Source of the DNA: Deltaproteobacteria bacterium
GTDB lineage: Bacteria > Desulfobacterota > Desulfobacteria > Desulfobacterales > C00003060
Assembly (NCBI GenBank): GCA_003647275.1
Contig: QMMN01000014.1
Span: 1 to 52,605 of the forward strand
Length of the DNA stretch: 52,605 nucleotides
Direction: 5' to 3'
The notes below the pieces were generated by a model that was not told the DNA's origin, ran no database searches, and saw only the letters and a list, made by a program, of their open reading frames with translations. Below are positions 15,443 to 24,075 of this stretch, piece after piece. The first letter of the stretch is position 1, and each line of letters begins with the position of its first letter. The translations under genes were made by a program, and so were the position numbers.

Positions 15443-17149
15443 ATGAATAAATTCATGGGGATCATTTCAAGAATACCCTTTGGATCGACGACTTCTATAG
15501 GGTTGGATATCGGTACCGATTCAATTAAGTTTTTAAAATTAAAGAGAAAAGGTGGATCATATGAGCTTCTATCCTATGGCATGGCCTCAGTCTCACATTT
15601 GAAGACCAAGCCCCTGGAAGAACAATCGGCCGCGCTTTCAGATATTCTTGCAGAGCTTCTAAAAGGTGAAAAAAAGGGGACAGAAATATTTACTGCTGTT
15701 TCAGGGTCGCAAGTGACAATAAAAACGATTAATATTCCTCGTATGCCAAAGGCTGAATTTGAAAAAGCCATTCTTTGGATTAGCAGAAAGCATATATCTG
15801 TCCCCTTAGAAGAGGCCAATTTTGACTATAAGATACTGGGGGAGATCGAGGAGCGAAAGATTATAAAGTATGAGGTTATGATTGTGGCGGCCGAAAAGGG
15901 CTTGATCAATGATCAAGTAGGCCTTTATCGTAAAACCGGGCTAAAAGTTGGCGGCATCTCGGTGACCCCCTTTGCTCTGTGGAATTTATTGGGGATGACG
16001 AAAACCGGCCCACCAAGTATTGCATGGCTAGATATCGGAGCAAGATTTGCTACGATTGCCGTCTTTCAAGATCATATCCTGAAGTTTTCAAGGGAGATTC
16101 TCACGGCAGGTGATAGTATCACCGAATCTATAAAGTCTTTTACTTCTTTACTTGATGAAGAGGCTTTTTCTGATGAAGACGCTGAAAGATTAAAAAAGGA
16201 ATATGGTCTTTCGGGACAGGATGTTCGACCTGAAATTGCAAGGTCCATAACACCCGTTATTGTCCGGCTGATTGATGAAGTCCAGAGATCATTTTCTTTT
16301 TACCAGCAAAGACACCCCGAGGTTTCTATTGAGAAAATTTATTTGACCGGAGGAACAGCCAGACTCAAAGGCCTGCCTGCCGTGATGGAGGAAAGGCTGG
16401 GGATCGATGTAGAGGTCATAAATCCGTTCAAAAAGATAAAAATAGGCCTTTCCCCCATGGAAACGGCCAAGCTCAATGAATTGGCCCCCGCATTTTCGGT
16501 AGCTACAGGTTTAGCCTTAAGTGGGGGCGAACGAATCAATCTCCTTCCAACTGAAATCAAAGAGCAAAGGGCGATCGCCCCACTGATCCCAGTCCTGAGG
16601 GTATCCGCCATATCCTTAATTGCCATCCTTTCTCTCTTATATTTGTATGCAGCTGCTCAGGTGAAGGCCGACAGAAAATTACTGAATATCTGGAAAACCA
16701 CGATTCAAACTTTTACGGCTAAAGCCCCTGCTCCCCAACAAATCAAGGAAAAGATCGATCGAATCAATCGCATGAAAAAAACCATAGAGAGATTGGAAGA
16801 ACGTGGCCCCATAGAACCTTTCATACTCAAAGAAATTGCGAATATCTTGCCTGAATCAATTGCCCTGAAAAGTCTATCTATCAGCTATTTTGAGGAATTC
16901 CAGATAGAAAAAACAGCAGGGGAGAACAGAGGGTCTGCAGGGCAAGAACCTGCTAAAAAAGCGATGCGTTTTCAAATAGAAGGGACAGTATGTGGCGAGG
17001 AAGCATCCCTTGAAGTGGTGCTGACTCGATTCATGATCGCCTTAGATTCATCTCCGTTTCTAAAAAATCCCGTATTGATGTCTCAAAAAAGAAATGTCTT
17101 GAACGGGACGAATGTCCTTGCGTTTGAGCTGCGTTGCGATTTACAATAA
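15443..17149 (+). CDS. PilM-PilN fusion (MshI-like) pilus inner-membrane protein
   Basis: This is a 568-residue protein. Residues 1-360 are an actin-like PilM domain (STTSIGLDIGTDSIKFLKL at 11-29, IAWLDIGARFATIAVF, and the phosphate-2-like LTGGTARLKGLP). A transmembrane helix near 385-405 (RVSAISLIAILSLLYLYAAA) is followed by a PilN-like periplasmic part with coiled coil (INRMKKTIERLEER) and the PilN signature region FILKEIANILPESIALKSLS. Cytoplasmic PilM and membrane PilN are normally separate proteins that dock through the PilN N-terminus; here they are covalently joined. It would link the assembly ATPase to the PilO/PilP/secretin complex. Confidence 0.88.
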   Translation: MNKFMGIISRIPFGSTTSIGLDIGTDSIKFLKLKRKGGSYELLSYGMASVSHLKTKPLEEQSAALSDILAELLKGEKKGTEIFTAVSGSQVTIKTINIPRMPKAEFEKAILWISRKHISVPLEEANFDYKILGEIEERKIIKYEVMIVAAEKGLINDQVGLYRKTGLKVGGISVTPFALWNLLGMTKTGPPSIAWLDIGARFATIAVFQDHILKFSREILTAGDSITESIKSFTSLLDEEAFSDEDAERLKKEYGLSGQDVRPEIARSITPVIVRLIDEVQRSFSFYQQRHPEVSIEKIYLTGGTARLKGLPAVMEERLGIDVEVINPFKKIKIGLSPMETAKLNELAPAFSVATGLALSGGERINLLPTEIKEQRAIAPLIPVLRVSAISLIAILSLLYLYAAAQVKADRKLLNIWKTTIQTFTAKAPAPQQIKEKIDRINRMKKTIERLEERGPIEPFILKEIANILPESIALKSLSISYFEEFQIEKTAGENRGSAGQEPAKKAMRFQIEGTVCGEEASLEVVLTRFMIALDSSPFLKNPVLMSQKRNVLNGTNVLAFELRCDLQ

Positions 17150-17161
17150 TTACGGTAAAAA

Positions 17162-17812
17162 ATGAAGATCAAGTTTGGCGTTCGTGAAAAAATCATTCTT
17201 TTTGTAGTGATATACCTTGGAGCCATTTTTTTGTGGTATAAGTTCCTGTACTTGCCCAAAAATAATGAGTTGAAGAGGATAAAACAGGAGTTGAAATCGA
17301 TTCAAATGCAGTACAAACCCTTTTTGGGTGATACTTTTCGACCCCCCTTATTAGAAGAAGAAACGGCGATCTCTGAAAAATACCATGAACTTACAGCAAA
17401 GATACCTGAAAGAGATGAAATCCCTTCTGCGATGATTCAGATGGCCAAAATCGGACAAGGAAGAGATATTCGGATACTTTCTACAAAACCTGTAACATCT
17501 CGATTATTTGCCAAGCACAGGCTGCCGAAAGGGTCCCAATTAAAAGAGATCCCCGTGGATATGGTCTTAGAGGGAAGGTTTGTCGACATAGGTCGCTATT
17601 TGTTTGATCTTATGAATTTGCCCTTTTTGGGTGGATATAATAAAATACAGATGGAGACGTCTAAAAAGATATATCCGGAAATAAGGGCTAATATTACATG
17701 TCTGCTTCTATTTTTCGATAACCGACAGAAACATACCAAGAGGCGCATCAAATCGTTTACATCTAAACAGGCTGTTGCCCAAACAGCTTTGAACGTAGTT
17801 CTTGACGGATAG
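17162..17812 (+). CDS. PilO-like (MshJ-like) pilus alignment protein
   Basis: This 216-residue bitopic protein has a transmembrane helix at about residues 11-28 (IILFVVIYLGAIFLWYKF), a coiled coil (KNNELKRIKQELKSIQMQY), and the periplasmic ferredoxin-like domain of PilO, with IPERDEIPSAMIQMAKIG and the late PFLGGYNKIQMETS strand. PilO pairs with PilN to form the periplasmic alignment complex. It starts 12 bp after the PilM-PilN fusion. The C-terminal tail is longer and more basic than usual (KRRIKSFTSKQ). Confidence 0.85.
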   Translation: MKIKFGVREKIILFVVIYLGAIFLWYKFLYLPKNNELKRIKQELKSIQMQYKPFLGDTFRPPLLEEETAISEKYHELTAKIPERDEIPSAMIQMAKIGQGRDIRILSTKPVTSRLFAKHRLPKGSQLKEIPVDMVLEGRFVDIGRYLFDLMNLPFLGGYNKIQMETSKKIYPEIRANITCLLLFFDNRQKHTKRRIKSFTSKQAVAQTALNVVLDG

Positions 17813-17828
17813 ACAAACACTTCTGCAA

Positions 17829-17861
17829 TTTATTGCAAACAATATTGTGCTTTTCTTAGTA
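17829..17861 (+). repeat. 33-bp element repeated inverted at 22120-22152
   Basis: TTTATTGCAAACAATATTG and the following GTGCTTTTCTTAGTA recur on the opposite strand at 22152-22120 with about one base deleted and one substitution. This copy lies between the PilO-like and PilP-like genes. The pair brackets the PilP-to-MshN genes. Confidence 0.6.
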
Positions 17862-17873
17862 AATTAGCATTCA

Positions 17874-18386
17874 ATGAAAACGCCGAATAAATATATAACG
17901 ATTGTTTTTGTCTTGGCGGTTCTTTTTGCGGCCTATGAACTTGTTATTTCGCCTGCCAAGAAAAAGCCTGCTTCCAAACCCAAGAAGACAGTTCAATCGT
18001 CGCTACCAGAATTGCTGCTACCCGTATCACAACCAGCCTCGTTAGAGCATTTGCCCGCTGGCTTACCAAAGGTGTCGCGAGATGGTTCTATCATAAAGCG
18101 AAAAAAGGTAAAAAACCTTGGATGGGGTAGAGATCCGTTTTTATTTCCAGAAGGGATAGAACCTTATAAAAAGGTTACAAGAGTTGAACAAGAAAAAATA
18201 CTATCCCGTTTAAAGGTCAATGCCATTTTGATCAGCGGGAAACAAAAAGTGGCCACGATCGACCATGCTCCATATGTGGTTTCAATTGGTGATTGGATTG
18301 AAAACGAGCAGGTTTTAGAAATTGAGCCGGGTCGGATCATCCTTGGAAAAGGCGATAAGAAGCGAGAGCTTTTGCTGGAACCTTGA
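17874..18386 (+). CDS. PilP/MshK-like periplasmic protein
   Basis: This 170-residue protein has an N-terminal membrane anchor (YITIVFVLAVLFAAYELVIS, residues 7-26), a Pro/Lys-rich linker, then a small beta domain with GRDPFLFPEG and LKVNAILISGKQKVATIDH, typical of the PilP/GspC homology region that contacts the secretin. It keeps the expected position between the PilO-like protein and the secretin. GspC and PilP share this fold, so the exact name is approximate. The secretin gene starts 16 bp after its stop. Confidence 0.8.
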   Translation: MKTPNKYITIVFVLAVLFAAYELVISPAKKKPASKPKKTVQSSLPELLLPVSQPASLEHLPAGLPKVSRDGSIIKRKKVKNLGWGRDPFLFPEGIEPYKKVTRVEQEKILSRLKVNAILISGKQKVATIDHAPYVVSIGDWIENEQVLEIEPGRIILGKGDKKRELLLEP

Positions 18387-18402
18387 AAAATCGAAGAATA
18401 AA

Positions 18403-19905
18403 ATGATGAAGTATAAAACGATTTATTGTGTGTTGATTCTGGTATTGACGCTGAGTTGTGCCAGTACAGAAAAAAAGGCCGAGCAGGTCATACCCGAAGT
18501 CAAGATGCCACCTCCCGTGATTACCAAGAGTGGATTAGAAGAGATCCCTCTGGTGCAACTTGAAGAACCCCAAAAGCCCCCGGAGAGACTTTATTCCATT
18601 GCTACAAGAGATTCAGATATCAAGTCTCTTCTCATGAGTTTTTCAAAGGATAGCGAATATAACATCATATTGGATCCAGACGTCAGCGGAACAGTGACCA
18701 TGGACCTGAAAAGGGTAACCCTGGAAGAGGCTTTAGACGCTATTCTGACCCCGCTTGGTTACGTATATCAAAAGCAAGCCAATATGATCAAGGTTTTCAG
18801 GCCCACACCGGAGACCCGGATATTTACCCTGAACTATTTGGCCACTGTAAGAACAGGGACAGCAAGTGTAAAAGCCAAGACGTCAGGAGGCGTTGAGAAA
18901 GAGGACGAGGTAGCAGCAGAGGTCATCAGTACGGAGAAAGCTGATATATGGGATGAGATAGAAAAGGGCCTGAAACAGTTGCTTTCAGAGGATGGCAAAT
19001 TTCTCACAAACAAAATGGCCTCTATCATTGTGGTGACAGATTACCCGGCTAACCTAGAAAAAGTTGCTGAATTTTTGGAAGCGATCGAAGGGACCATTCA
19101 GAGGCAGGTTCTCATAGAGGCCAGGATTATTGAGGTGACACTTTCGGATGACTACCAGATGGGCCTTAATTGGGAACGTATTTTAGGCGGCGGACGCGGC
19201 ACAATGGATCAAACCTCCTTTGCGCCTGTGTCAGACGCTATAACCGGTCAAACCGGCGTTTTTCAATTTGCCTTTAACTACAATCATGTAACTGGATTGC
19301 TTCATGCTATGGCTGCCCAGGGGAAGGTTAACATTATCTCAAAGCCCCGGATTACCACCATGAACAACCAAAGGGCCATTATCAAGGTGGGAACTGAAGA
19401 TGTATATTTTAAAGTAGAAGAAGATGAGGGGACTACGGGTAAAACAACATATACTTATACCCCCGAGTTTTTCACCATAGGGGTGGTTTTGGACGTGACA
19501 CCTCAAATAGGCCCTGGAGATGAGCTCACCCTGCACATTCATCCTGTCATTACCGAGAAGGTCGATGAAGAAGAATATCCCTTTGGGGGAGGAACGGGAA
19601 CGGTTCCCACGGTTCCCATTGTAAGTATCAGAGAATCGAGCTCTGTTGTTCGTGTAAAATCTGGCCAAACATTGGTATTGGCCGGCTTGCTGATGAAAAA
19701 AAACAGTGAGACAATAGTTGGCATACCCGGATTAATGAATATACCTTTCCTGGGTTCCCTTTTTCGCTATAAGAAGATAGAAACAGAAAAGACCGAGTTG
19801 GTCGTTACTTTGACCCCGAGGATTCTCGTGGGCCAAGGGATCGATGACTTTAGTGATGATGAGTTAACAAAACTCTTGGGAAATAATGGAAGCCACATGC
19901 CGTAG
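18403..19905 (+). CDS. mshL: MshL-type secretin lipoprotein
   Basis: This 500-residue outer-membrane secretin would form the gated pore for the fibre. The signal peptide ends in a lipobox (LVLTLSC, then AS), so it should be lipidated on Cys. An STN domain near residues 75-125 (IILDPDVSGTVTMDLKRV) precedes an N-type domain (VVTDYPANLEKVAEFLEAIE) and the secretin domain with IEARIIEVTLSDDYQMGLNW, then VPIVSIRESSSVVRVKSGQ and the late LVLAGLLMKKN and FLGSLFRYKK motifs. This compact architecture is that of MshL rather than the longer PilQ/GspD. ATG 18403 was chosen because the signal peptide begins there. Confidence 0.93.
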   Translation: MMKYKTIYCVLILVLTLSCASTEKKAEQVIPEVKMPPPVITKSGLEEIPLVQLEEPQKPPERLYSIATRDSDIKSLLMSFSKDSEYNIILDPDVSGTVTMDLKRVTLEEALDAILTPLGYVYQKQANMIKVFRPTPETRIFTLNYLATVRTGTASVKAKTSGGVEKEDEVAAEVISTEKADIWDEIEKGLKQLLSEDGKFLTNKMASIIVVTDYPANLEKVAEFLEAIEGTIQRQVLIEARIIEVTLSDDYQMGLNWERILGGGRGTMDQTSFAPVSDAITGQTGVFQFAFNYNHVTGLLHAMAAQGKVNIISKPRITTMNNQRAIIKVGTEDVYFKVEEDEGTTGKTTYTYTPEFFTIGVVLDVTPQIGPGDELTLHIHPVITEKVDEEEYPFGGGTGTVPTVPIVSIRESSSVVRVKSGQTLVLAGLLMKKNSETIVGIPGLMNIPFLGSLFRYKKIETEKTELVVTLTPRILVGQGIDDFSDDELTKLLGNNGSHMP

Positions 19906-19920
19906 CATACACAGAGCATA

Positions 19921-20069
19921 GAAGCGGGTTCAAAACCCTCCTCTCGCTTGTTTGACCATTTTGAGAAGTTCTAAGCTCGCTTTGCTAAAATTGTACAACT
20001 CGGGCTAACACCCTCAAACAGTTACAATTTTTTACGCTCCACTGCAGCAGGCTGCATGGAGCTCCAATA
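19921..20069 (+). other. Structured spacer with three potential hairpins
   Basis: Between the secretin and ATPase genes lie GGGTT-CAA-AACCC (19926-19938), a 9-bp stem AAAATTGTA/TACAATTTT (19987-20031) enclosing GGG...CCC and followed by T residues, and GCTCCA-C-TGCAG-CAGG-CTGCA-TGGAGC (20036-20062). The second could act as a terminator or attenuator. The third, with the following CCAATAAG, resembles the end of repeat family B at 50861-50913. Confidence 0.45.
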
Positions 20070-20094
20070 AGCCGTAGAAATTCCAAGGCATGTC

Positions 20095-21006
20095 ATGTAC
20101 ACAGACTTTTTTGAACTAAAGGAAAAACCCTTCAAACTTACCCCGGATCCGAAATTTCTTTTTCTGAGTGAAACCCATCTGGAAGCCCTGAATCATCTGA
20201 TATATGGTATAAAAAATCGAGAAGGTTTTATCCTGATTACCGGTGATGTGGGATCAGGCAAGACGACGATTTGCCGGGTTCTTTTAGAAAAAATGGGCCC
20301 TGACACAAATACCGCTTTGATCTTTAATCCAATGTTGTCAGAAGAAGAATTGCTATGCGCTATCTTACAGGATTTTGGGGTCGCATACAGAGGAACAACA
20401 AAGAAAGAGCTGGTAGACGAACTCAACGCCTTTTTGTTGAAGCAATTAGAAGAGGGTAAGAATGTGGTTCTTATCGTCGATGAAGCCCAGGATTTAACCA
20501 TATCTCTCCTCGAACAGATCCGCCTTCTTTCAAACCTGGAAACCGAGAAAGAAAAGTTGATCCAGATCGTCTTGTTCGGTCAAAATGAGCTAAAGGGCAA
20601 ACTAAACTTGCCCGCTTTGAGGCAACTGAATCAAAGGATAGCTATTCGCTATGAGCTTCGGTATCTGAATCGGGAGGAGACAGAAAAATACATCTATTAC
20701 AGGTTAACGATTGCCGGCTCTGATGGGCGGGTCGTATTTACACCCAGTGCATTAAATAGAATATTCAAATATTCAAAAGGGGTTCCCAGGCTTATCAATA
20801 TCGTTTCAGATCGGGCCCTCTTAAGCGCTTATATGCAACTCACAAACAAGATTACAAAGAAGTTGGTCGAGAGAGGCATTAAGAGCCTGGAGGCCACAGA
20901 ACGGACTTTCCCGAGGAGAAAGTGGATCACAGTAGCCGTACTTTCTATCTTGGTTACGCTGTTTAGCCTTTTCTTAGTATTTCGTATGACAGCCGGGCTA
21001 AAATGA
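20095..21006 (+). CDS. MshM/ExeA(GspA)-like AAA ATPase
   Basis: This is a 303-residue protein. The N-terminal motif FFELKEKPFKLTPDPKFLFL is diagnostic of the ExeA/GspA/MshM family. Walker A is GDVGSGKTTI near residues 50-59, Walker B is VVLIVDEAQDL, and an Arg-rich sensor region follows (LRQLNQRIAIRYELRYL). A C-terminal membrane helix (ITVAVLSILVTLFSLFLVF) anchors it. In type II secretion, GspA with GspB helps place the secretin through the cell wall; here it probably does so for the MshL-type secretin. It overlaps the following gene as ATGA. Confidence 0.88.
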   Translation: MYTDFFELKEKPFKLTPDPKFLFLSETHLEALNHLIYGIKNREGFILITGDVGSGKTTICRVLLEKMGPDTNTALIFNPMLSEEELLCAILQDFGVAYRGTTKKELVDELNAFLLKQLEEGKNVVLIVDEAQDLTISLLEQIRLLSNLETEKEKLIQIVLFGQNELKGKLNLPALRQLNQRIAIRYELRYLNREETEKYIYYRLTIAGSDGRVVFTPSALNRIFKYSKGVPRLINIVSDRALLSAYMQLTNKITKKLVERGIKSLEATERTFPRRKWITVAVLSILVTLFSLFLVFRMTAGLK

Positions 21007-22124
21007 GTCTTATTTCAGAGGCCTTGAGAAGGGCCCAACAAGTCAAAATCAGGAAAGAAAAAACCAGCGCCCATAATGGAATATCCGGCGATATTTTAAT
21101 GGGATCTCAAATCGTCGTCAGTGTTCCACAAAAGAGACCCTTGTCACAAAATCGATTGATTATTCTTGGGTTTTTGAGTCTTCTCCTGGTTGTTTCTATT
21201 CTTTGGAACACCTCTTTATTTCGAAAAACTTCTACCTTAAAAAAAGAAGTCCCCATTCAGGAGACAACCCCTGCTGCCATATTCGGAGAAAAAGAAGAGG
21301 CTCTGTCCGAGAAAATAACAACGCTTGACGCCTCATACAAAGCTACAGGTTCCAAACCAGAAAAAATCATTTCTCAAGAACCCGCTTCCAGCATTCGCCA
21401 TCAGGGAAAAAGCCTTGCTCTTGTTTCCCGTGAGGAGGCAGCCCTTACACAGCCGGCGACAGATAAACCGGTGTCACCAGAGGCTTCCTCTTTCGCACGA
21501 AAAAGCGCTAAGAAGGAAGAAACCTTTCCCACGAAAATAACTCACCACCTCAATCTCGGCCTTTCTTACCAAAGTACAAATCATACAGCGACCGGCAAAA
21601 AGGCGTATGGGAGGGCCATAGACTCGACTGAGCAGGATACTTTGCAGACTGATAGTCCGAGCGCCTCGCTCGCGACAAGACAGCAGCAGGGAGAAGATCC
21701 CCCTCGTATCGCATCAGGTCCTTTACATGTAAAAGCTGAGAGCAATATCTCTGAAAAGAATTATAATAACTTAGGCGTAACCTATTATCTTCAGGGGGAC
21801 CTAAAACAGGCTGTGGAGCAATTCAAAACAGCTATACAACTTAACCCAAACAGTATTGAAAGCTATGTCAATCTAGGTATTATATATAAAAAGCAAAACA
21901 GATTCGAAGACGCTCTTAAAGCGTATAAAAAAGCCGTTTCCTTGAAACCAACTTTTCCAGAGCCGTATTATAACTTAGGGATTCTCTATGATGATGCAGG
22001 AGATTTCAAAAGGGCAGCAGGCGCCTACCGCCGATTTTTGCAGTTAGCGCCAGAAAAATACCAGTCTCAAAAGCAGAAAGCTCAAAAAAGGCTCAATATT
22101 ATTCAATCATATATCAAATACTAA
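21003..22124 (+). CDS. GspB/MshN-like membrane TPR protein
   Basis: This is a 373-residue protein. It opens with MSLISEALRRAQQ, the usual cytoplasmic start of GspB/MshN proteins, followed by one membrane helix near 50-68 (LIILGFLSLLLVVSILW) and a long, low-complexity Ser/Lys/Glu-rich linker. The C-terminal 120 residues form three TPR repeats (YNNLGVTYYLQGDLKQAVEQ, YVNLGIIYKKQNRFEDALKA, YYNLGILYDDAGDFKRAAGA). It is translationally coupled to the ExeA-like ATPase, as mshM-mshN and gspA-gspB are. The short MS-ISEAL start and the TPR domain fit MshN better than GspB. It is the last gene of the pilus locus. Confidence 0.82.
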   Translation: MSLISEALRRAQQVKIRKEKTSAHNGISGDILMGSQIVVSVPQKRPLSQNRLIILGFLSLLLVVSILWNTSLFRKTSTLKKEVPIQETTPAAIFGEKEEALSEKITTLDASYKATGSKPEKIISQEPASSIRHQGKSLALVSREEAALTQPATDKPVSPEASSFARKSAKKEETFPTKITHHLNLGLSYQSTNHTATGKKAYGRAIDSTEQDTLQTDSPSASLATRQQQGEDPPRIASGPLHVKAESNISEKNYNNLGVTYYLQGDLKQAVEQFKTAIQLNPNSIESYVNLGIIYKKQNRFEDALKAYKKAVSLKPTFPEPYYNLGILYDDAGDFKRAAGAYRRFLQLAPEKYQSQKQKAQKRLNIIQSYIKY

Positions 22125-22152
22125 GGAAAGCACAATATTGTTGCAATAAATA
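22120..22152 (-). repeat. Inverted partner of the element at 17829-17861
   Basis: Read on the minus strand, this copy is TTTATTGCAACAATATTG followed by GTGCTTTCCTTAGTA. It overlaps the stop codon of the MshN-like gene. The 4.3-kb segment between the two copies carries the PilP-, MshL-, MshM- and MshN-like genes. Confidence 0.6.
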
Positions 22153-22322
22153 CTGCAATGTTTGTTGAGCCCCCTTGAGGGATGTAAACGATTTGATCCT
22201 CCCCTTGGTACCCTCCACAGATACATAGCGCGAGGTTGTTCCCCAGCATGAACGGCTTCACGCTTGCGCTCTTTGGCCTTGTAAACCAAAGATAGACCAA
22301 TAATGCTACGAGTATCTCAATG

Positions 22323-23096
22323 CTATGTCTTTCGTATCTTGCTGTAGATGATCCGGAGGCCTTCCAGGGTGAGGTGTGGTTCGACTGCCTCAATGGTCTC
22401 TGCCGCCTCTGCCATGAGCTTGGCCAGACCCCCTGTTGCAATAACTTTGGGGTCAGAGGTCATTTCCTGTTTGATACGTCGGACAATCCCGTCCACAAGT
22501 CCCGCATAACCGTAGATGATACCCGCATTCATACTGCTAATGGTATCTCTGGCAATGACGCGCTTTGGTCGGGCAAAGATCTCCGTCCGCGGTAGCTTAG
22601 AGGCCTTTTGAAACAGCGCTTCTGAAGAGATTAGGATCCCAGGGCTGATAGCACCGCCCAGATAAGCGCCTTCCTGTGATATGCAATCAAAGGTCGTAGC
22701 CGTACCAAAGTCAACCACAATCAGGCTCGTGCGATATTTATGAAAGGCTGAAACAGCATTGACGATTCGGTCCGCTCCCACCTCCTTTGGGTTATCGTAA
22801 AGAATGGGCATATCTTTAAACGTGGACGCATCGACCCATAGCGGCTGGTGATGAAGATATCTCGCACAAAAACTGTTCAGGATGTTTATCATGGGAGGCA
22901 CCACGCAGGAGATGATGGTCCCTGTAATGGACTCCAGGGTCGCCCCCTCTAAGGAAAACAGATTCCTAATCAACAGGTGCAACTCGTCGACAGTCGCATC
23001 CTTTTCGGTTCGCAGGCGCCAATGATGGATGAGATTTTCATCCTCATAGACACCTATGACTGTATCGGTATTGCCTATATCGATCACCAGGAGCAT
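22323..23096 (-). CDS. coaX: Type III pantothenate kinase
   Basis: This 257-residue ASKHA-fold kinase phosphorylates pantothenate in the first step of coenzyme A synthesis; type III enzymes are not feedback-inhibited by CoA. The N-terminal phosphate loop is LLVIDIGNTDTVIGVYEDE, the pantothenate-site region contains GADRIVNAVSAFHKY, and the second phosphate motif is VVDFGTATTFD. The late IATGGLAKLM is also typical. ATG 23096 is chosen so that the family's MLLVIDIGNT start is first; an upstream TTG at 23117 overlaps the ybbR gene. It is the last gene of the tilS-ftsH-folP-ybbR-coaX run. Confidence 0.95.
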   Translation of the reverse strand: MLLVIDIGNTDTVIGVYEDENLIHHWRLRTEKDATVDELHLLIRNLFSLEGATLESITGTIISCVVPPMINILNSFCARYLHHQPLWVDASTFKDMPILYDNPKEVGADRIVNAVSAFHKYRTSLIVVDFGTATTFDCISQEGAYLGGAISPGILISSEALFQKASKLPRTEIFARPKRVIARDTISSMNAGIIYGYAGLVDGIVRRIKQEMTSDPKVIATGGLAKLMAEAAETIEAVEPHLTLEGLRIIYSKIRKT

Positions 23097-23109
23097 TGCT
23101 TCACTGATC

Positions 23110-24036
23110 CTATTCAAACACCCTCACCGTAAAGACCTCTGGCTTGGCCTTGACCAAAGTGGTGTTCAAAGGTGGTTTGATGACAGCGCGGCGGACATAC
23201 GTACCAGGCTTTAGGCCTTCCAGTTCCACATAGACCTGTACGCCATTGCCTTGGGCCAGCTTTTTTAGCGTATTTATAGGGCCTCTAAGCAAGATCTCAA
23301 TACGATCAGGTGTGATCTTGTACCTGTTGTTATTACCACCTGTCGCCTGAATACCGATATCCAGCCATTTTTCAACGATCTCTTCCTTGACAACAATTTC
23401 GACTTCGATCAGGCTGTTGCCACTTGCCTGAATATAGGGGTCATGATTTAGATTCAAGGCCACCTTCTTCTTGATGGTTTCGGTTAGTCCTCCCACATCA
23501 ATGGGCGTGGTGCGTACGGCCGAAATTTTTTCCAGAGCGCTCGTGGGTCCGATAAGCCGGGCCATAGAAGGTATTGCCACGACGCTGCATACGGTCCAGC
23601 CCGGAGCTGGATCTTTTCTCAAATCAGGAATAATCGGGACCATCTTTTCGATTCGTTTTTCAATCGGTAAGGTGAAAGAGCTGGGATGAATTTCAAGGAT
23701 CGATACCCGCCGTGGGAGTTTGATCATTTCATGGGATATCTTGATGAATAACCGTCCTGGGGTGGCCGTAGACAGGTCAATCCTGTAAGATAGTTGCGAG
23801 TCTTTAAGTCCCTTAAGCACCCTTGAAGGTCCCTTTAAACGGGCCTCCAGCACAGGGGCATTGCGAACAGCCATCAGGCCATGGGGGATGTGCTCGAATC
23901 TGACGGGCACGGCCACTGTGATCTCGGCGTGCTTTTCATAAAATAGTAGGCCCACGCCAAGCAAAAGGGCTAGTGTCACAACAATAATTAGAACGGCAGA
24001 TTTATAAGAAGGACTTGCGGGCGCAGTTTTGGTCAT
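23110..24036 (-). CDS. YbbR/CdaR-like domain protein
   Basis: This 308-residue protein has one N-terminal membrane helix (SAVLIIVVTLALLLGVGLLF), then repeated YbbR domains outside the cytoplasm, recognisable by repeated V-x-L-x-G-P patterns (LEARLKGPSRVLKGL, MARLIGPTSALEKI, IEILLRGPINTLKKL). In many bacteria CdaR binds and regulates the diadenylate cyclase CdaA, encoded just upstream. Here the upstream neighbour is folP, and no cyclase gene is present in the window. Its stop is 13 bp before the chosen coaX start. Confidence 0.85.
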   Translation of the reverse strand: MTKTAPASPSYKSAVLIIVVTLALLLGVGLLFYEKHAEITVAVPVRFEHIPHGLMAVRNAPVLEARLKGPSRVLKGLKDSQLSYRIDLSTATPGRLFIKISHEMIKLPRRVSILEIHPSSFTLPIEKRIEKMVPIIPDLRKDPAPGWTVCSVVAIPSMARLIGPTSALEKISAVRTTPIDVGGLTETIKKKVALNLNHDPYIQASGNSLIEVEIVVKEEIVEKWLDIGIQATGGNNNRYKITPDRIEILLRGPINTLKKLAQGNGVQVYVELEGLKPGTYVRRAVIKPPLNTTLVKAKPEVFTVRVFE

Positions 24037-24075
24037 CAGTCAGTGGCCAGTGGTTATTTTGGACTTTGCATTGGT

